From positions 62,001-126,000 of the forward strand of contig JAGAZO010000009.1 of NCBI GenBank assembly GCA_017940005.1: DNA of 64,000 bases, given 5' to 3'. Position 1 is the first letter of the stretch, and every line of letters begins with the position of its first letter. Source of the stretch: Treponema sp. (GTDB lineage: Bacteria > Spirochaetota > Spirochaetia > Treponematales > Treponemataceae). The position numbers and the translations under genes are program-made. Under the pieces are notes generated by a model. That model saw only the letters and a program-made list of their open reading frames with translations, was not told the origin of the DNA and did not search any database. Below, piece after piece: positions 18,005 through 26,338 of the stretch.

Positions 18005-18072
18005 TGCGGGGCAGAGCCCCGCAGGGTGGGGTGTCCGCACAACCATGTGTGCGGCAGGGGCGGTGCTCCGCC
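18005..18072. repeat. Cluster of three GC-rich hairpins
   Basis: The stems are TGCGGGGC/GCCCCGCA (18005-18023), CCGCACA/TGTGCGG (18035-18054) and GGCGG/CCGCC (18059-18072). The arrangement recalls REP-like intergenic elements, and a related GGGGAAG/CTTCCCC hairpin lies at 53773-53790. It may also end pncB transcription. Confidence 0.55.
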
Positions 18073-18154
18073 TCTCTAATTATGTCCTGTGCTGCTCAAG
18101 TAGCTTATACTCTCTGCACAATGAAATAATACAAATAAAGAAGGATAATCGCTC

Positions 18155-18182
18155 TTGCAAATTATAGATAATAGAGTATACT
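18155..18182 (+). promoter_or_regulatory. Promoter of the antiporter operon with overlapping palindrome
   Basis: TTGCAA at 18155-18160, a 16-bp spacer and TATACT at 18177-18182. A perfect 14-bp palindrome (TAGAGTATACTCTA, 18172-18185) overlaps the -10 box and could be a repressor site. Confidence 0.5.
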
Positions 18183-18266
18183 CTAGAAGAGTTTTATGCT
18201 TTTTTCAAAAACTTTTTTCTGTTCAGATTAAAGTTCATGTACCAATGTGCCATAGGATAAAATTAC

Positions 18267-19730
18267 ATGTTCTCATTTATTTATAAAAATACAGATATTT
18301 CTCATTCTCCCTCAATGGCAATAATCTCAATTTCAATAATTTTATTTTCAGGATTTTTGCTCACGCGAATTACAAAAAAACTTAAAATTCCAAATGTAAC
18401 TGCGTATATCGTGGCGGGCATTTTAATCGGACCGTTTTGTCTCAATCTTGTTCCCGAAATGATAATCGATGCAACTGCTTTTCTCCCCGACATTGCGCTT
18501 GCATTTATCGCATTCAATGCAGGGCAGTTTTTCAAGCTTACAACGCTCAAAAAAAATGCCGCACCTGTTGTTATCATTACAGTGTTTGAATCGCTGGCGG
18601 CGTCGCTGTTTGTTTTTATTACAGTGTATTTTGTGCTGCATTTGGAGCTTGGTTTTTCCATTGTGCTTGCATCGCTTGCCGCCGCTACCGCCCCCGCCTC
18701 AACGCTCATGACTATTCGGCAGACGGGCGCAAAAGGTCATTTTGTGGAAACGCTGCTGCAAGTTGTTGCGCTCGATGATGTTGTAGGACTGCTTGCGTAT
18801 AGCGTCGCCATCTCTCTTGCGCTGTATTTGCATTCGCATGAATCGCTGTCTGTGTTGCGAATGATGCTGCCGATTTTTACCAATGCGGCTGTCATGGCGC
18901 TCGGTGCGTTTTTTGGGTTCATCATGAAGCTGATGATAGCATCGCGTCATTCATCAGACAACCGTTTGATTATTGCGATTGCGCTGTTGTTTGCCTTTTG
19001 CGGCGTTTGCGTCATATTCGACATCTCTCCGCTGCTCGGCTGCATGACAATGGGAATGACGTATATAAATATCACCAATGATGACAAACTGTTCAAGCAG
19101 CTTGCATACTTTAGTCCGCCGATTTTATTAATTTTCTTTGTCCGCTCCGGCATGTCATTCAATATCAAGATGCTTGTGCACGCCTCTGTTTCAATAGGCA
19201 ATACGCCGCTGCTCGTTGTAAGCGTGCTGTATTTTTTTGTACGCATTGCTGGAAAATACGGCGGCGCATTTTTAGGCTGCCTGCTTGCCAAAGAGCCTAA
19301 AGAAATACGCAATTATTTGGGACTTGCACTTATTCCGCAAGCAGGTGTTGCTATAGGGCTTTCTGCGCTCGGTGCCAGAATGCTTGGCGGTGAAGCAGGT
19401 GCCGTCTTGCAGACAGTCATACTTGCGTCGAGCGTTTTGTATGAACTCATTGGTCCAGGCTGCGCAAAACTTTCGCTGTACCTTTCACACTCGTATTCAA
19501 CAAAACTGGAAGATTTAGTGAGTGTGCCAGAAACAACGCCCGACGGCAAAGAAAAAAATCAGCTTGAACTTTTGATTGAGCGCATACAGAAAATTCAAGA
19601 AGAGCTTCCTGTCCATACAATCAATGAGGAAGAGGCGGCGTATACAGAAGCTGCAGAAAATTATTTTTTCTCGCAGCACGAAAACATGCATGCTAAAAAT
19701 ACTTTGCGTACAAGGAGAAAACGAAAGTGA
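18267..19730 (+). CDS. Cation:proton antiporter (CPA2, KefB/NapA-like)
   Basis: 487 aa. About 12 TM helices over residues 15-420 form a Na+/H+ exchanger fold of the monovalent cation:proton antiporter-2 family. Motifs seen are KLKIPNVTAYIVAGILIGP near the N-terminus, the AFIAFNAGQFF helix, the ALDDVVGLLAYS segment (the Asp-Asp pair of the transport core) and a late GLALIPQAGVAIGL helix. The C-terminal tail of about 75 aa is charged, without a TrkA-N domain. It probably exchanges Na+ or K+ for H+. The ATG at 18267 is used here; a second ATG at 18315 begins the first TM helix. The stop overlaps the GTG of the next gene. Confidence 0.85.
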   Translation: MFSFIYKNTDISHSPSMAIISISIILFSGFLLTRITKKLKIPNVTAYIVAGILIGPFCLNLVPEMIIDATAFLPDIALAFIAFNAGQFFKLTTLKKNAAPVVIITVFESLAASLFVFITVYFVLHLELGFSIVLASLAAATAPASTLMTIRQTGAKGHFVETLLQVVALDDVVGLLAYSVAISLALYLHSHESLSVLRMMLPIFTNAAVMALGAFFGFIMKLMIASRHSSDNRLIIAIALLFAFCGVCVIFDISPLLGCMTMGMTYINITNDDKLFKQLAYFSPPILLIFFVRSGMSFNIKMLVHASVSIGNTPLLVVSVLYFFVRIAGKYGGAFLGCLLAKEPKEIRNYLGLALIPQAGVAIGLSALGARMLGGEAGAVLQTVILASSVLYELIGPGCAKLSLYLSHSYSTKLEDLVSVPETTPDGKEKNQLELLIERIQKIQEELPVHTINEEEAAYTEAAENYFFSQHENMHAKNTLRTRRKRK

Positions 19731-20446
19731 CAACAACAGACCCTATCGCATCGCTGCTCGGCAGCTGGGCTTCGAGCATAAACGTATACTCAATCATATT
19801 GCGCATTTTTGTTTCGGCGGTCATTTCTGCTGTAATCGGCTGGGAGCGGTCGAGCAAACGCCACTCGGCGGGATTTCGTACTTTTATCGTTGTAACAGTA
19901 ACTGGAACGATTGTAATGCTACTCGACATTTACATAAGCATGCTGTTTGGGGCACATCTCTTTTTGCTTTCGGCAGCGGCTATCGTTTCTGTAGCGCGCA
20001 TTGCAACGCGCTCGCTGTTTTTTAATTCACGCAATCAAATCATGGGGCTTACTACATCTGTTGCATTGTGGAGCAGTTGCATTATCGGCATGACACTCGG
20101 TGCAGGTTTCTATACAGTAACAGTTGTTTCGTTCGCTGCGCTTTTGTTTTGTCTTTCACGATTGCCTGCATTTGAGTTTTATCTTAAGAATCGTTCAAAC
20201 CATTTTGAAATTCATTTAGAACTCAAAAACAGCATGAACTTGCAAAACTTTGTTACTACGATTCGACGGCTTGGTCTTTTTATCGATGCTATCGAAATGA
20301 ATCCTGCATATGCTAATTCCGGGCTTAGCGTTTATTCAATCGCAATTTCAATCAGCAGTGCAGAGCTAAAAAAGTACAAAACGCACAGCGAAATAATCGA
20401 AGCACTGCGCGCATTAGAGTATGTCTATCACATTGAAGAAATATAA
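19727..20446 (+). CDS. MgtC/SapB family protein
   Basis: 239 aa from a GTG start with an AGGAG RBS, overlapping the antiporter stop (GTGA). The N-terminal half (about 20-145) has four to five TM helices with the family's GWERSSKRHSAGFRT motif and SVARIATRSLFF. The C-terminal half (about 155-239) resembles the ACT-like cytoplasmic domain of MgtC. MgtC proteins are linked to magnesium homeostasis and modulation of ATP synthase in pathogens. Here its coupling to an ion antiporter suggests a role in cation or membrane-potential balance. Exact function inferred only. Confidence 0.85.
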   Translation: MTTTDPIASLLGSWASSINVYSIILRIFVSAVISAVIGWERSSKRHSAGFRTFIVVTVTGTIVMLLDIYISMLFGAHLFLLSAAAIVSVARIATRSLFFNSRNQIMGLTTSVALWSSCIIGMTLGAGFYTVTVVSFAALLFCLSRLPAFEFYLKNRSNHFEIHLELKNSMNLQNFVTTIRRLGLFIDAIEMNPAYANSGLSVYSIAISISSAELKKYKTHSEIIEALRALEYVYHIEEI

Positions 20447-20490
20447 AACGCGCACTATTTCTTGATACGCGCACAAAACCGAGCATTGAT

Positions 20491-21531
20491 ATGAGCGAAT
20501 ACGAGCGCAAAATTGGAACGCCGTTTCATAGCGTGGAACTGGAACGGCTTAAACAGTTTCTTACCCAAGAATCGCTTGCATACGACGAACGCATTACTTA
20601 TACCGTTGTGTTTGAAGATGGTGATGAAATCGTTGCCACAGGTTCATGCGAGGCAAATATTCTCAAATGCATTGCAGTAGCTCCGCGCGTGCAAGGACAA
20701 AATGTGCTCGCACTCGTTGTTTCCGATTTAGTGCAGCATCTCGCTGACAACGGCATATTTCATTATTTTGGATTTACAAAGCCAGAACATAAGACTGTTT
20801 TCAAATATATGGGATTGTATCCTGTTGCAGAAACTGAGCGTGTACTTTTGCTCGAAAACAAGCGTGGAGGATTTTCCAGCTATGTGCAGTCGCTCTGTGC
20901 GGAAACAGCAAACGCAAAAGCGCACGGCAAAGAAAATGAGCACGGAGTTGGCATTGGTGCGATTATTGCAAACTGCAATCCATTTACGTTCGGTCACCGA
21001 TATTTGATAGAGCGTGCCGCTTCCGAATGCCGCTGGGTGCATGTGTTTGTTTTGTCAGCAGAACAAGGATGGCTTCGCGCACAAGATAGATTCAATATGG
21101 TACAGGCAGGCACAAGCGATTTGCAAAATGTGATTTTACATGTTACATCCGACTATTTGATTTCGCCCGTCGTGTTTCCTACGTATTTCATCACAGAAAA
21201 AGACAAAGCGTTTTCGATAAACTGCATGCTCGACGTAAAAATTTTTTGCGAGCATATTGCAAAATCACTTGAAATTACAAAACGCTATATTGGCACAGAA
21301 CCGTCAAATACTGTAACGCGTGAATATAATCGTATTTTAAAAGAAGCGCTTCCTAAAGCGGGAATCGATGTAATTGAGCTACCACGCCTTGCATTGCACG
21401 GTAACACTGTAAGTGCATCGAGCGTGAGGAGCGCAATCGCAGACGGAAATTTTGACAGCATTACATACATGTTGCCAGAAACGACACGCGCATACTTGCA
21501 GAGCGTGGGAGCGGTTCATGCACTTCCGTAA
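20491..21531 (+). CDS. citC: [Citrate [pro-3S]-lyase] ligase
   Basis: 346 aa, the normal CitC length. It acetylates the thiol of the citrate lyase prosthetic group using ATP and acetate, activating the enzyme. An N-terminal GNAT-like region (about 1-130) is followed by the nucleotidyltransferase domain with IIANCNPFTFGHRYLIE (HxGH-type motif NPFTFGHR), FVLSAEQ and the late VSASSVRSAI (the ISxxxxR-like loop). It lies 44 bp after the MgtC-like gene and overlaps citX. Although separated from citDEF by about 5 kb, it completes the pathway. Confidence 0.93.
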   Translation: MSEYERKIGTPFHSVELERLKQFLTQESLAYDERITYTVVFEDGDEIVATGSCEANILKCIAVAPRVQGQNVLALVVSDLVQHLADNGIFHYFGFTKPEHKTVFKYMGLYPVAETERVLLLENKRGGFSSYVQSLCAETANAKAHGKENEHGVGIGAIIANCNPFTFGHRYLIERAASECRWVHVFVLSAEQGWLRAQDRFNMVQAGTSDLQNVILHVTSDYLISPVVFPTYFITEKDKAFSINCMLDVKIFCEHIAKSLEITKRYIGTEPSNTVTREYNRILKEALPKAGIDVIELPRLALHGNTVSASSVRSAIADGNFDSITYMLPETTRAYLQSVGAVHALP

Positions 21532-22102
21532 TGTGACTGTTGCAGACATGGCTAGTGCCCGTGAAGCGCGCGCAAAAAAACAAGCAGAATTTTTGAATGC
21601 ATACAGATTGCCGCTTGTGTGCTTTTCGCTCAATATACCCGGCTCCGTGAAAACAAACAGACTCTATGAGTGGGCATTTGAAGCAGGAGTCGTGCGCATA
21701 CACGCGGCGTGTTTAAAAAATGATTTTGAGATTGCCTCATCGCGTGAAGTCCGTATTTTTACCGGCTATGAATATTATGCAGCAATCCATGCAAATGTGT
21801 TTGCACTAAAAGAAGCAATGGTACAGATTGAAGAAGCAGATGCGCTTGGTCGCATCTTCGACATCGATGTGCTTGCGCCAATCTCATGCAAAAGTGCAGA
21901 GACCATAAACGGCAATCGTTCTGCAAAAAGCAATACTACAACATTCAGCAACAAAATAACGCGCGCGCATATAGATAAACAAGAGCGCACATGTCTTTTA
22001 TGCAATGGCAACGCACATGAGTGCGCTCGAAGCCGCGCACACTCCGTCACTGAACTCGTCGCCGCAATCGATACAATCATTCGCCAATGTCGTACCATAT
22101 GA
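21518..22102 (+). CDS. citX: Apo-citrate lyase phosphoribosyl-dephospho-CoA transferase
   Basis: 194 aa from the ATG at 21518, which has a GGGAG RBS and overlaps the citC 3' end by 14 bp. It transfers the triphosphoribosyl-dephospho-CoA product of CitG onto Ser14 of CitD. CitX motifs include SLNIPGSVKTN, REVRIFTGYEYYAAI, LGRIFDIDVL and a C-terminal CLLCNGNAHECARSRAHS (Cys-rich CitX signature). Between the last two lies a longer, less ordered stretch (about 132-165, rich in Asn, Thr, Ser and Lys) than in typical CitX, one of several such inserts in this window. Confidence 0.9.
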   Translation: MHFRNVTVADMASAREARAKKQAEFLNAYRLPLVCFSLNIPGSVKTNRLYEWAFEAGVVRIHAACLKNDFEIASSREVRIFTGYEYYAAIHANVFALKEAMVQIEEADALGRIFDIDVLAPISCKSAETINGNRSAKSNTTTFSNKITRAHIDKQERTCLLCNGNAHECARSRAHSVTELVAAIDTIIRQCRTI

Positions 22103-23061
22103 GCAACAAAAATGTGCGCATCACTGACAACGCAGACAAGCGCGGTGATGTGGCTGCAAATATTGCACGCAAGTCAGACAACGATATTGAAACATCTGCA
22201 CACAACGGCACAAATCCTACACGAGAACAAATCGAAAAGCTTGTACTGCGCGCGCTGCTTGATGAAGCGTACACAACGCCGAAGCCAGGTCTTGTAGATA
22301 TGCATGATACCGGTGCACACTTCGATATGAATATTCATACATTTGAAGCGAGTGCACACGCAATTGCACCACATATTGCACATATGTACGTATTAGGGTT
22401 TTCGTGGAACAGAGAACTGCCACAGCTATTCGCACATGTTCGGGAAATTGGCAAAGAAGCGGAACACGCCATGTTCTCTGCAACAGGAGGCATGAACACG
22501 CACAAGGGCAGCATTTTCACGCTTGGCTGCATAGCAACATGCATTGGCTATGCGTTTTCTCATGATGATGCGCCGACTGTTTCGCATATTTTGCGCCTAT
22601 GCCACCACATGACAAATGCCGCGCTGGAAGCAGATTTTGCCGTCATGCAAAATCACACGCCGCGCACACATGGCGAAAAACTTTTTATACAATACGGCGA
22701 ACGCGGCGTGCGCGCGCAAGCACAGCAAGGCTTCCCCATAATTAAAGACGTGGCGTTTCCTGTGCTTGCGCGCTGCTTCCAGCGCGGCATGGAACAAAAT
22801 ACGCGCAATATTTTTGCATTGCTTCACATCATGGCAAAATTGCATGATACAAACGTGCTCCACCGTGCTTCATATGACGGTTTGCAGTGGTTGCAACAAC
22901 AAGCCGCAATCATTATTGCTGACAAGCATACGCTCTCCGAAGACGATATGAAGCAGGTAGAAAAACTAAACGAGCAGTGCATTGCAAAAAACATCAGTCC
23001 GGGAGGCGCGGCAGATATACTCGCAGCATCACTCTTTTTGCTGTATATGTGTGGCGCATAA
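22099..23061 (+). CDS. citG: Triphosphoribosyl-dephospho-CoA synthase
   Basis: 320 aa from the ATG at 22099, which overlaps the citX stop (ATGA); an in-frame ATG at 22087 is an alternative. It builds the citrate lyase cofactor precursor from ATP and dephospho-CoA. Conserved segments are ALLDEAYTTPKPGLVDMHDTGAHFDM, ATGGMNTHKGSIFTLG and a C-terminal SPGGAADILAASLF. The N-terminal 40 residues are poorly conserved and hydrophilic. It is the last gene of the probable antiporter-mgtC-citCXG run. Confidence 0.92.
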   Translation: MSNKNVRITDNADKRGDVAANIARKSDNDIETSAHNGTNPTREQIEKLVLRALLDEAYTTPKPGLVDMHDTGAHFDMNIHTFEASAHAIAPHIAHMYVLGFSWNRELPQLFAHVREIGKEAEHAMFSATGGMNTHKGSIFTLGCIATCIGYAFSHDDAPTVSHILRLCHHMTNAALEADFAVMQNHTPRTHGEKLFIQYGERGVRAQAQQGFPIIKDVAFPVLARCFQRGMEQNTRNIFALLHIMAKLHDTNVLHRASYDGLQWLQQQAAIIIADKHTLSEDDMKQVEKLNEQCIAKNISPGGAADILAASLFLLYMCGA

Positions 23062-23124
23062 CGGTTTGCATGCTTTGCAACAACATTATAGCCTGTGTGT
23101 CAATGCAATCCCGCTCGCGCTCTG

Positions 23125-24561
23125 TCACTGTGCAAGCAATTTTGTTCCGATAATGCCCATGCCTTTGTACTCGCTGTACACGTAGGACGCAAAGCCGCGC
23201 GTCATCACGAGTGACACTGTCTTTTCTTTTCGATTTTCGTCTTTTACAAAACACGCTTCAAGCTCGCAGTTGTACGCCGCTTGTACGTCTGCGATAATCG
23301 CAGCGATTTCTGCCTCATCGCCCACGTTGAAAAGCGCAGTGCTCATGGCGTCGGTGACGAACGCATTGTCGCTTACAACTATGACAGCCCACCACCAGTT
23401 GTTGCTGTAACCGGTGCGCGAGTCGAGTATGTGGCATCTGATAATGCGCGAGTCATCTGCAAGTATGTAGTAGCTGTTTGTCGTTCCCGATGTTGAAAGC
23501 GCCATGCCGCTCGGCAAGTCGATATGCAAGAGCGCAAGCGTTTTGTAGTGTGGAGATGCAATGCCAATACGATATGTCCCGCCGCGCGAAACAAGCGTAC
23601 TGCTTCCCATACTCAAAAGAAATGTCCCGTCGGGATGCAGCATGCTAATTTTGTGCGCGGCCGCGCCTTTTGCGATTGCGCCGAAATCGAGCGCATAGTC
23701 AAAATGAGCTGCATGTTCCGTTGCCTGTAATGCTGTGTGTTGCCTCACAGCTGATGTTACACGCTGTGCTTCCTGTGGCATTGCTGCATGCCGCGCTGTC
23801 TGTCGCTCTGCACGTGGAAAAAACGAAATATCGCCGCCGCTTATTGCGATGCACTCCGTCGCTTCGTCCGCATTCAAAACGCACCGCAGCGCTTCTTCAA
23901 TAGTGTTCGCGTCAGGGTCGCTCTGCTCAATCGGGAACGAGGAGAACTTTCCCGCATACAGCGCGGAAACAGGTGCAAGAAAAATGTTGAAGGCACCGCG
24001 CGTCAAATGCATGAGGTGTATGGCATCTGCAAGCAGTGATGCAAACTCATCGCCAGCATGCACGCTTTTTCCCAATGCAATGTGCTCGTTCACAATTTTT
24101 AGATTTTTGAGTATGCCCGCGCTTTCATCATCATGGTAATAGTGATGCGCGTCAAACAGCTTGTGCATGCGTGCAAGCTCGCGCTCAATGTTGTCCGCAA
24201 GCACGTCATCATCCGTGCGGATAAATACGTTTGTGTGAAAGAGCGGTATATATTCGTCTTCGATTGTCGGAACAGATGCGCATATGCGCACGTTTTGATT
24301 GTGCCCCGCAGTCTGCGCAGTCACCAGATTCGTATTGTGTGCAGCTGTTTGCCGCGCGTCGTGGGCTGCATCGTTGTGTGCTGCATTTGCAGATTGTGAC
24401 GCAATTCGCTCAGTTGTTTGCTGTGCTGTCCGCGGTGCGCTTTGCGAGCCACGCCCATTTTGAGAACAAGCGCAGAATGAAAGCGCAAGAAAAATTAATA
24501 AATTTGCTGCGTGTGTTGGGATATGCGCTCGCCGCGTGCGCATCGAGTAAAACAGATTCAT
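23125..24561 (-). CDS. ApbE-like FAD:protein FMN transferase lipoprotein
   Basis: 478 aa from the ATG at 24561. A lipoprotein signal with a Cys-rich site (SFCACSQ, lipidated Cys near 30-32) is followed by a disordered stretch rich in Ala, Gln, Thr, Asn and His (about 33-95), then an ApbE domain (about 100-470). Family motifs are DFGAIAKGAAAHKI, SMGSSTLVSRGG, HILDSRTGYSNN and FVTDAMSTALFNVG. ApbE transfers FMN from FAD to Thr of exported flavoproteins such as Rnf and Nqr subunits, with Mg2+. A second Ala/Gln/His-rich insert splits the domain (about 245-285). The length therefore exceeds the usual 340 aa. A promoter ends 7 nt before this ATG with no RBS; an ATG at 24543 is an alternative. Confidence 0.87.
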   Translation of the reverse strand: MNLFYSMRTRRAHIPTHAANLLIFLALSFCACSQNGRGSQSAPRTAQQTTERIASQSANAAHNDAAHDARQTAAHNTNLVTAQTAGHNQNVRICASVPTIEDEYIPLFHTNVFIRTDDDVLADNIERELARMHKLFDAHHYYHDDESAGILKNLKIVNEHIALGKSVHAGDEFASLLADAIHLMHLTRGAFNIFLAPVSALYAGKFSSFPIEQSDPDANTIEEALRCVLNADEATECIAISGGDISFFPRAERQTARHAAMPQEAQRVTSAVRQHTALQATEHAAHFDYALDFGAIAKGAAAHKISMLHPDGTFLLSMGSSTLVSRGGTYRIGIASPHYKTLALLHIDLPSGMALSTSGTTNSYYILADDSRIIRCHILDSRTGYSNNWWWAVIVVSDNAFVTDAMSTALFNVGDEAEIAAIIADVQAAYNCELEACFVKDENRKEKTVSLVMTRGFASYVYSEYKGMGIIGTKLLAQ

Positions 24562-24568
24562 CACATAT

Positions 24569-24597
24569 ACTATACCGCACCGCGACGAAAGCTGCAA
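24569..24597 (-). promoter_or_regulatory. Promoter of the ApbE-like gene
   Basis: TTGCAG (plus-strand 24592-24597), a 17-bp spacer and TATAGT (24569-24574). The -10 ends 7 nt before the ATG at 24561. Confidence 0.55.
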
Positions 24598-24678
24598 ATG
24601 ACACATGGTATCACGTAGCATTTGGAAAAGGTTGCTATCACTGTTTAAAAACAGCGCGATATTCCAATAACAAACACG

Positions 24679-25464
24679 CTATAGATACCCTTGCAAAATC
24701 GTAACGCCGTTTGCCGCAAATTGCTCGAGCAACGCATTATCGGCAAGCGTATCTGTTACAATGTATGTCACTTGTTTTATATCTGCAATAATAAAGTTAT
24801 GCAGAGAGCCTATGCGCGTATGGTCTGCAAGAATTACAACATCACCTTTTGTGTGCTCTATCATGAGCGTATTTATCATCGTTTCCTGTAAGACGGCAGT
24901 GCTTATCTCTCCGTCTGTAGAGATGCCGCTCACGCCGATAAAGCATTTATCAACTTGCATTTTTTTTATCATTGAAAGTGCAAAATCGCCGACGAGCGAA
25001 TGCTTCTCATAATTTATTTCGCCGCCAGTGAGAATAATTGAAACGAGCGGATCATGCGGCAGCGCAAGAGCATTGCCGTTGTTCGTGATGATTGTTACGC
25101 GTTTTTTGTGAATGTGCAAAAGCATTTCGAGCGATGTTTTGCTGCTGTTAATAAAAATTGTGTCACCGTCTTCAATGAGCGATGCAGCCTTTTTTGCTAC
25201 AATTTTTCGATAGTCAACAGCCTCATCTCTTGAAGCGCGTATTTTTGTCGGATCATCCGCTACAGCGCCGTCAACAATAGATGCGCCGCCGTAGTATCGT
25301 TTGACAAAGCCTTGTTTTTCAAATATTTCAAGATCGCGTCGTATCGTGAGCGGAGACACATGAAGTTTTCGCGCCATGAGCTCTACAGAAATCGTTTTAT
25401 CTTCTTTCAATTTTTGCAATAAGAGCTGCTGCCGCTTTACGATAATGCCGCGCTTGTTTTTCAT
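24679..25464 (-). CDS. DeoR-family transcriptional regulator
   Basis: 261 aa, the usual DeoR size. The N-terminal winged HTH (about 5-60) has the signature VSPLTIRRDLEIFEKQGFVKRYYGGA. The C-terminal DeoRC sensor domain (about 80-235) has INSSKTSLEML, TNNGNAL and VILADHTRIG. Such proteins usually repress sugar or nucleoside catabolic genes and respond to phosphorylated sugars. No catabolic operon lies directly beside it, so its target is unclear. The -10 box TATAAT ends 8 nt before the ATG and no RBS is present, suggesting a leaderless transcript. Confidence 0.9.
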   Translation of the reverse strand: MKNKRGIIVKRQQLLLQKLKEDKTISVELMARKLHVSPLTIRRDLEIFEKQGFVKRYYGGASIVDGAVADDPTKIRASRDEAVDYRKIVAKKAASLIEDGDTIFINSSKTSLEMLLHIHKKRVTIITNNGNALALPHDPLVSIILTGGEINYEKHSLVGDFALSMIKKMQVDKCFIGVSGISTDGEISTAVLQETMINTLMIEHTKGDVVILADHTRIGSLHNFIIADIKQVTYIVTDTLADNALLEQFAANGVTILQGYL

Positions 25465-25472
25465 AATAATTA

Positions 25473-25501
25473 ATTATAACATAAAAAGTGCGAGGCAACA
25501 A
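25473..25501 (-). promoter_or_regulatory. Promoter of the DeoR regulator gene
   Basis: TTGTTG (plus-strand 25496-25501), a 17-bp spacer and TATAAT (25473-25478), 8 nt from the ATG at 25464. Confidence 0.55.
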
Positions 25502-25551
25502 TTATGCAACAAAACAACACGCGATAGGAATCGGAGCAGCGAACGAAGTGA

Positions 25552-25620
25552 GAACGGCGAAGCCGTTCGGAGGCGAAAGCCGTAGCTGCGCAGAGTCCGA
25601 CGGTGCGCAGTTGCGCACCG
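25552..25620. repeat. Intergenic hairpin pair
   Basis: Two perfect inverted repeats: GAACGGC/GCCGTTC (25552-25568) and CGGTGCGCA/TGCGCACCG (25601-25620). They lie in a GC-rich spacer with no gene, between the small membrane protein gene and the DeoR promoter. Confidence 0.55.
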
Positions 25621-25640
25621 TATCGCCCGAAAAAATATAC

Positions 25641-25670
25641 AAAAAAAATACCCGGTCACATTGACCGGGA
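25641..25670 (-). terminator. Intrinsic terminator of the small membrane protein gene
   Basis: A perfect 8-bp stem, CCCGGTCA/TGACCGGG, with a 3-nt loop, followed on the minus strand by TATTTTTTTT. It lies 24 bp past the stop. Confidence 0.8.
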
Positions 25671-25693
25671 AAATCATTCTCGAAAATTAATAA

Positions 25694-26092
25694 TTATTTA
25701 TTTTTGAGATAACCGACAATCGCTACAACCCAGCCGATAATAATCAGATAAAAACCGACATAAAGATATTTTGCCGCAAGTTTTACGCCAAAGTCACTCG
25801 TATTGAAAAATACGTACAGCCCGCCGACAACAGACACTGCAAGTGCAATCACTTTTAGCAATGACTGATTTTTGCCAATATTTACAAAACTTAAAACAAT
25901 ACCTGCTACCGCGCCAATGAACACAAGCAATGCGGCAATTTTCATGACGCTATTGCCGTTGCCAACCAAATCAAATCCATTGACTTGAACTAAATTTCCT
26001 TTGAAAATCGGAACGATAAATCCGATTGCGGTAAGCGCCATGCCAATAAGGTACAAGTTGCTCAATAAAGACTTGCTGCTTTTCTTTGCCAT
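25694..26092 (-). CDS. Small four-helix membrane protein of unknown function
   Basis: 132 aa from the ATG at 26092, chosen for its AGGAG RBS; an in-frame start at 26122 lacks one. A short basic N-terminus (MAKKSSKSLL) is followed by four predicted TM helices (about 13-30, 45-68, 77-93, 100-125). No family motif is recognised. The gene has its own strong terminator and is flanked by hairpin repeats, so it is a single unit. Small helical proteins of this shape are common in treponemes, but no function can be assigned. Confidence 0.7.
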   Translation of the reverse strand: MAKKSSKSLLSNLYLIGMALTAIGFIVPIFKGNLVQVNGFDLVGNGNSVMKIAALLVFIGAVAGIVLSFVNIGKNQSLLKVIALAVSVVGGLYVFFNTSDFGVKLAAKYLYVGFYLIIIGWVVAIVGYLKNK

Positions 26093-26122
26093 AATAACTC
26101 CTTCTATATGTGTTTTATACAC

Positions 26123-26338
26123 AGCATAAATTACGATTTTAATAATATCACATTTTTTTACTCCTGTCTATTTTTATTGCACAGTTCACTCACTAATTTT
26201 TTGTAATTTTTTTATGGGCGTTACGGCGCTCAATTTTTTTGCGCCGTCGGGGCTTTCGGTGTTTCATCCCTTACGGGACGCGACTGCGTCGCGCACCTAC
26301 ACCCCCTAACGCATCAAAGTAAATTTTTAAAATGCCCA
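26123..26338. other. Spacer with GC-rich inverted repeats
   Basis: It contains ACGGCGC/GCGCCGT (26223-26247) and CGCGAC/GTCGCG (26279-26293). It lies 3' of the CrtI-type gene, where it may end transcription, and 5' of the small membrane protein gene. No gene seen. Confidence 0.5.

Larger units (their letters stand above)
17953..18266. other. Non-coding spacer with hairpin cluster and antiporter promoter
   Basis: The first half is GC-rich with three consecutive hairpins (18005-18072). The second half is AT-rich and carries the antiporter promoter and a 14-bp palindrome. A possible 11-residue leader peptide (MLFSKTFFCSD) lies at 18196-18231 behind an AGAAGAG sequence. No larger gene is seen. 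Confidence 0.55.
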
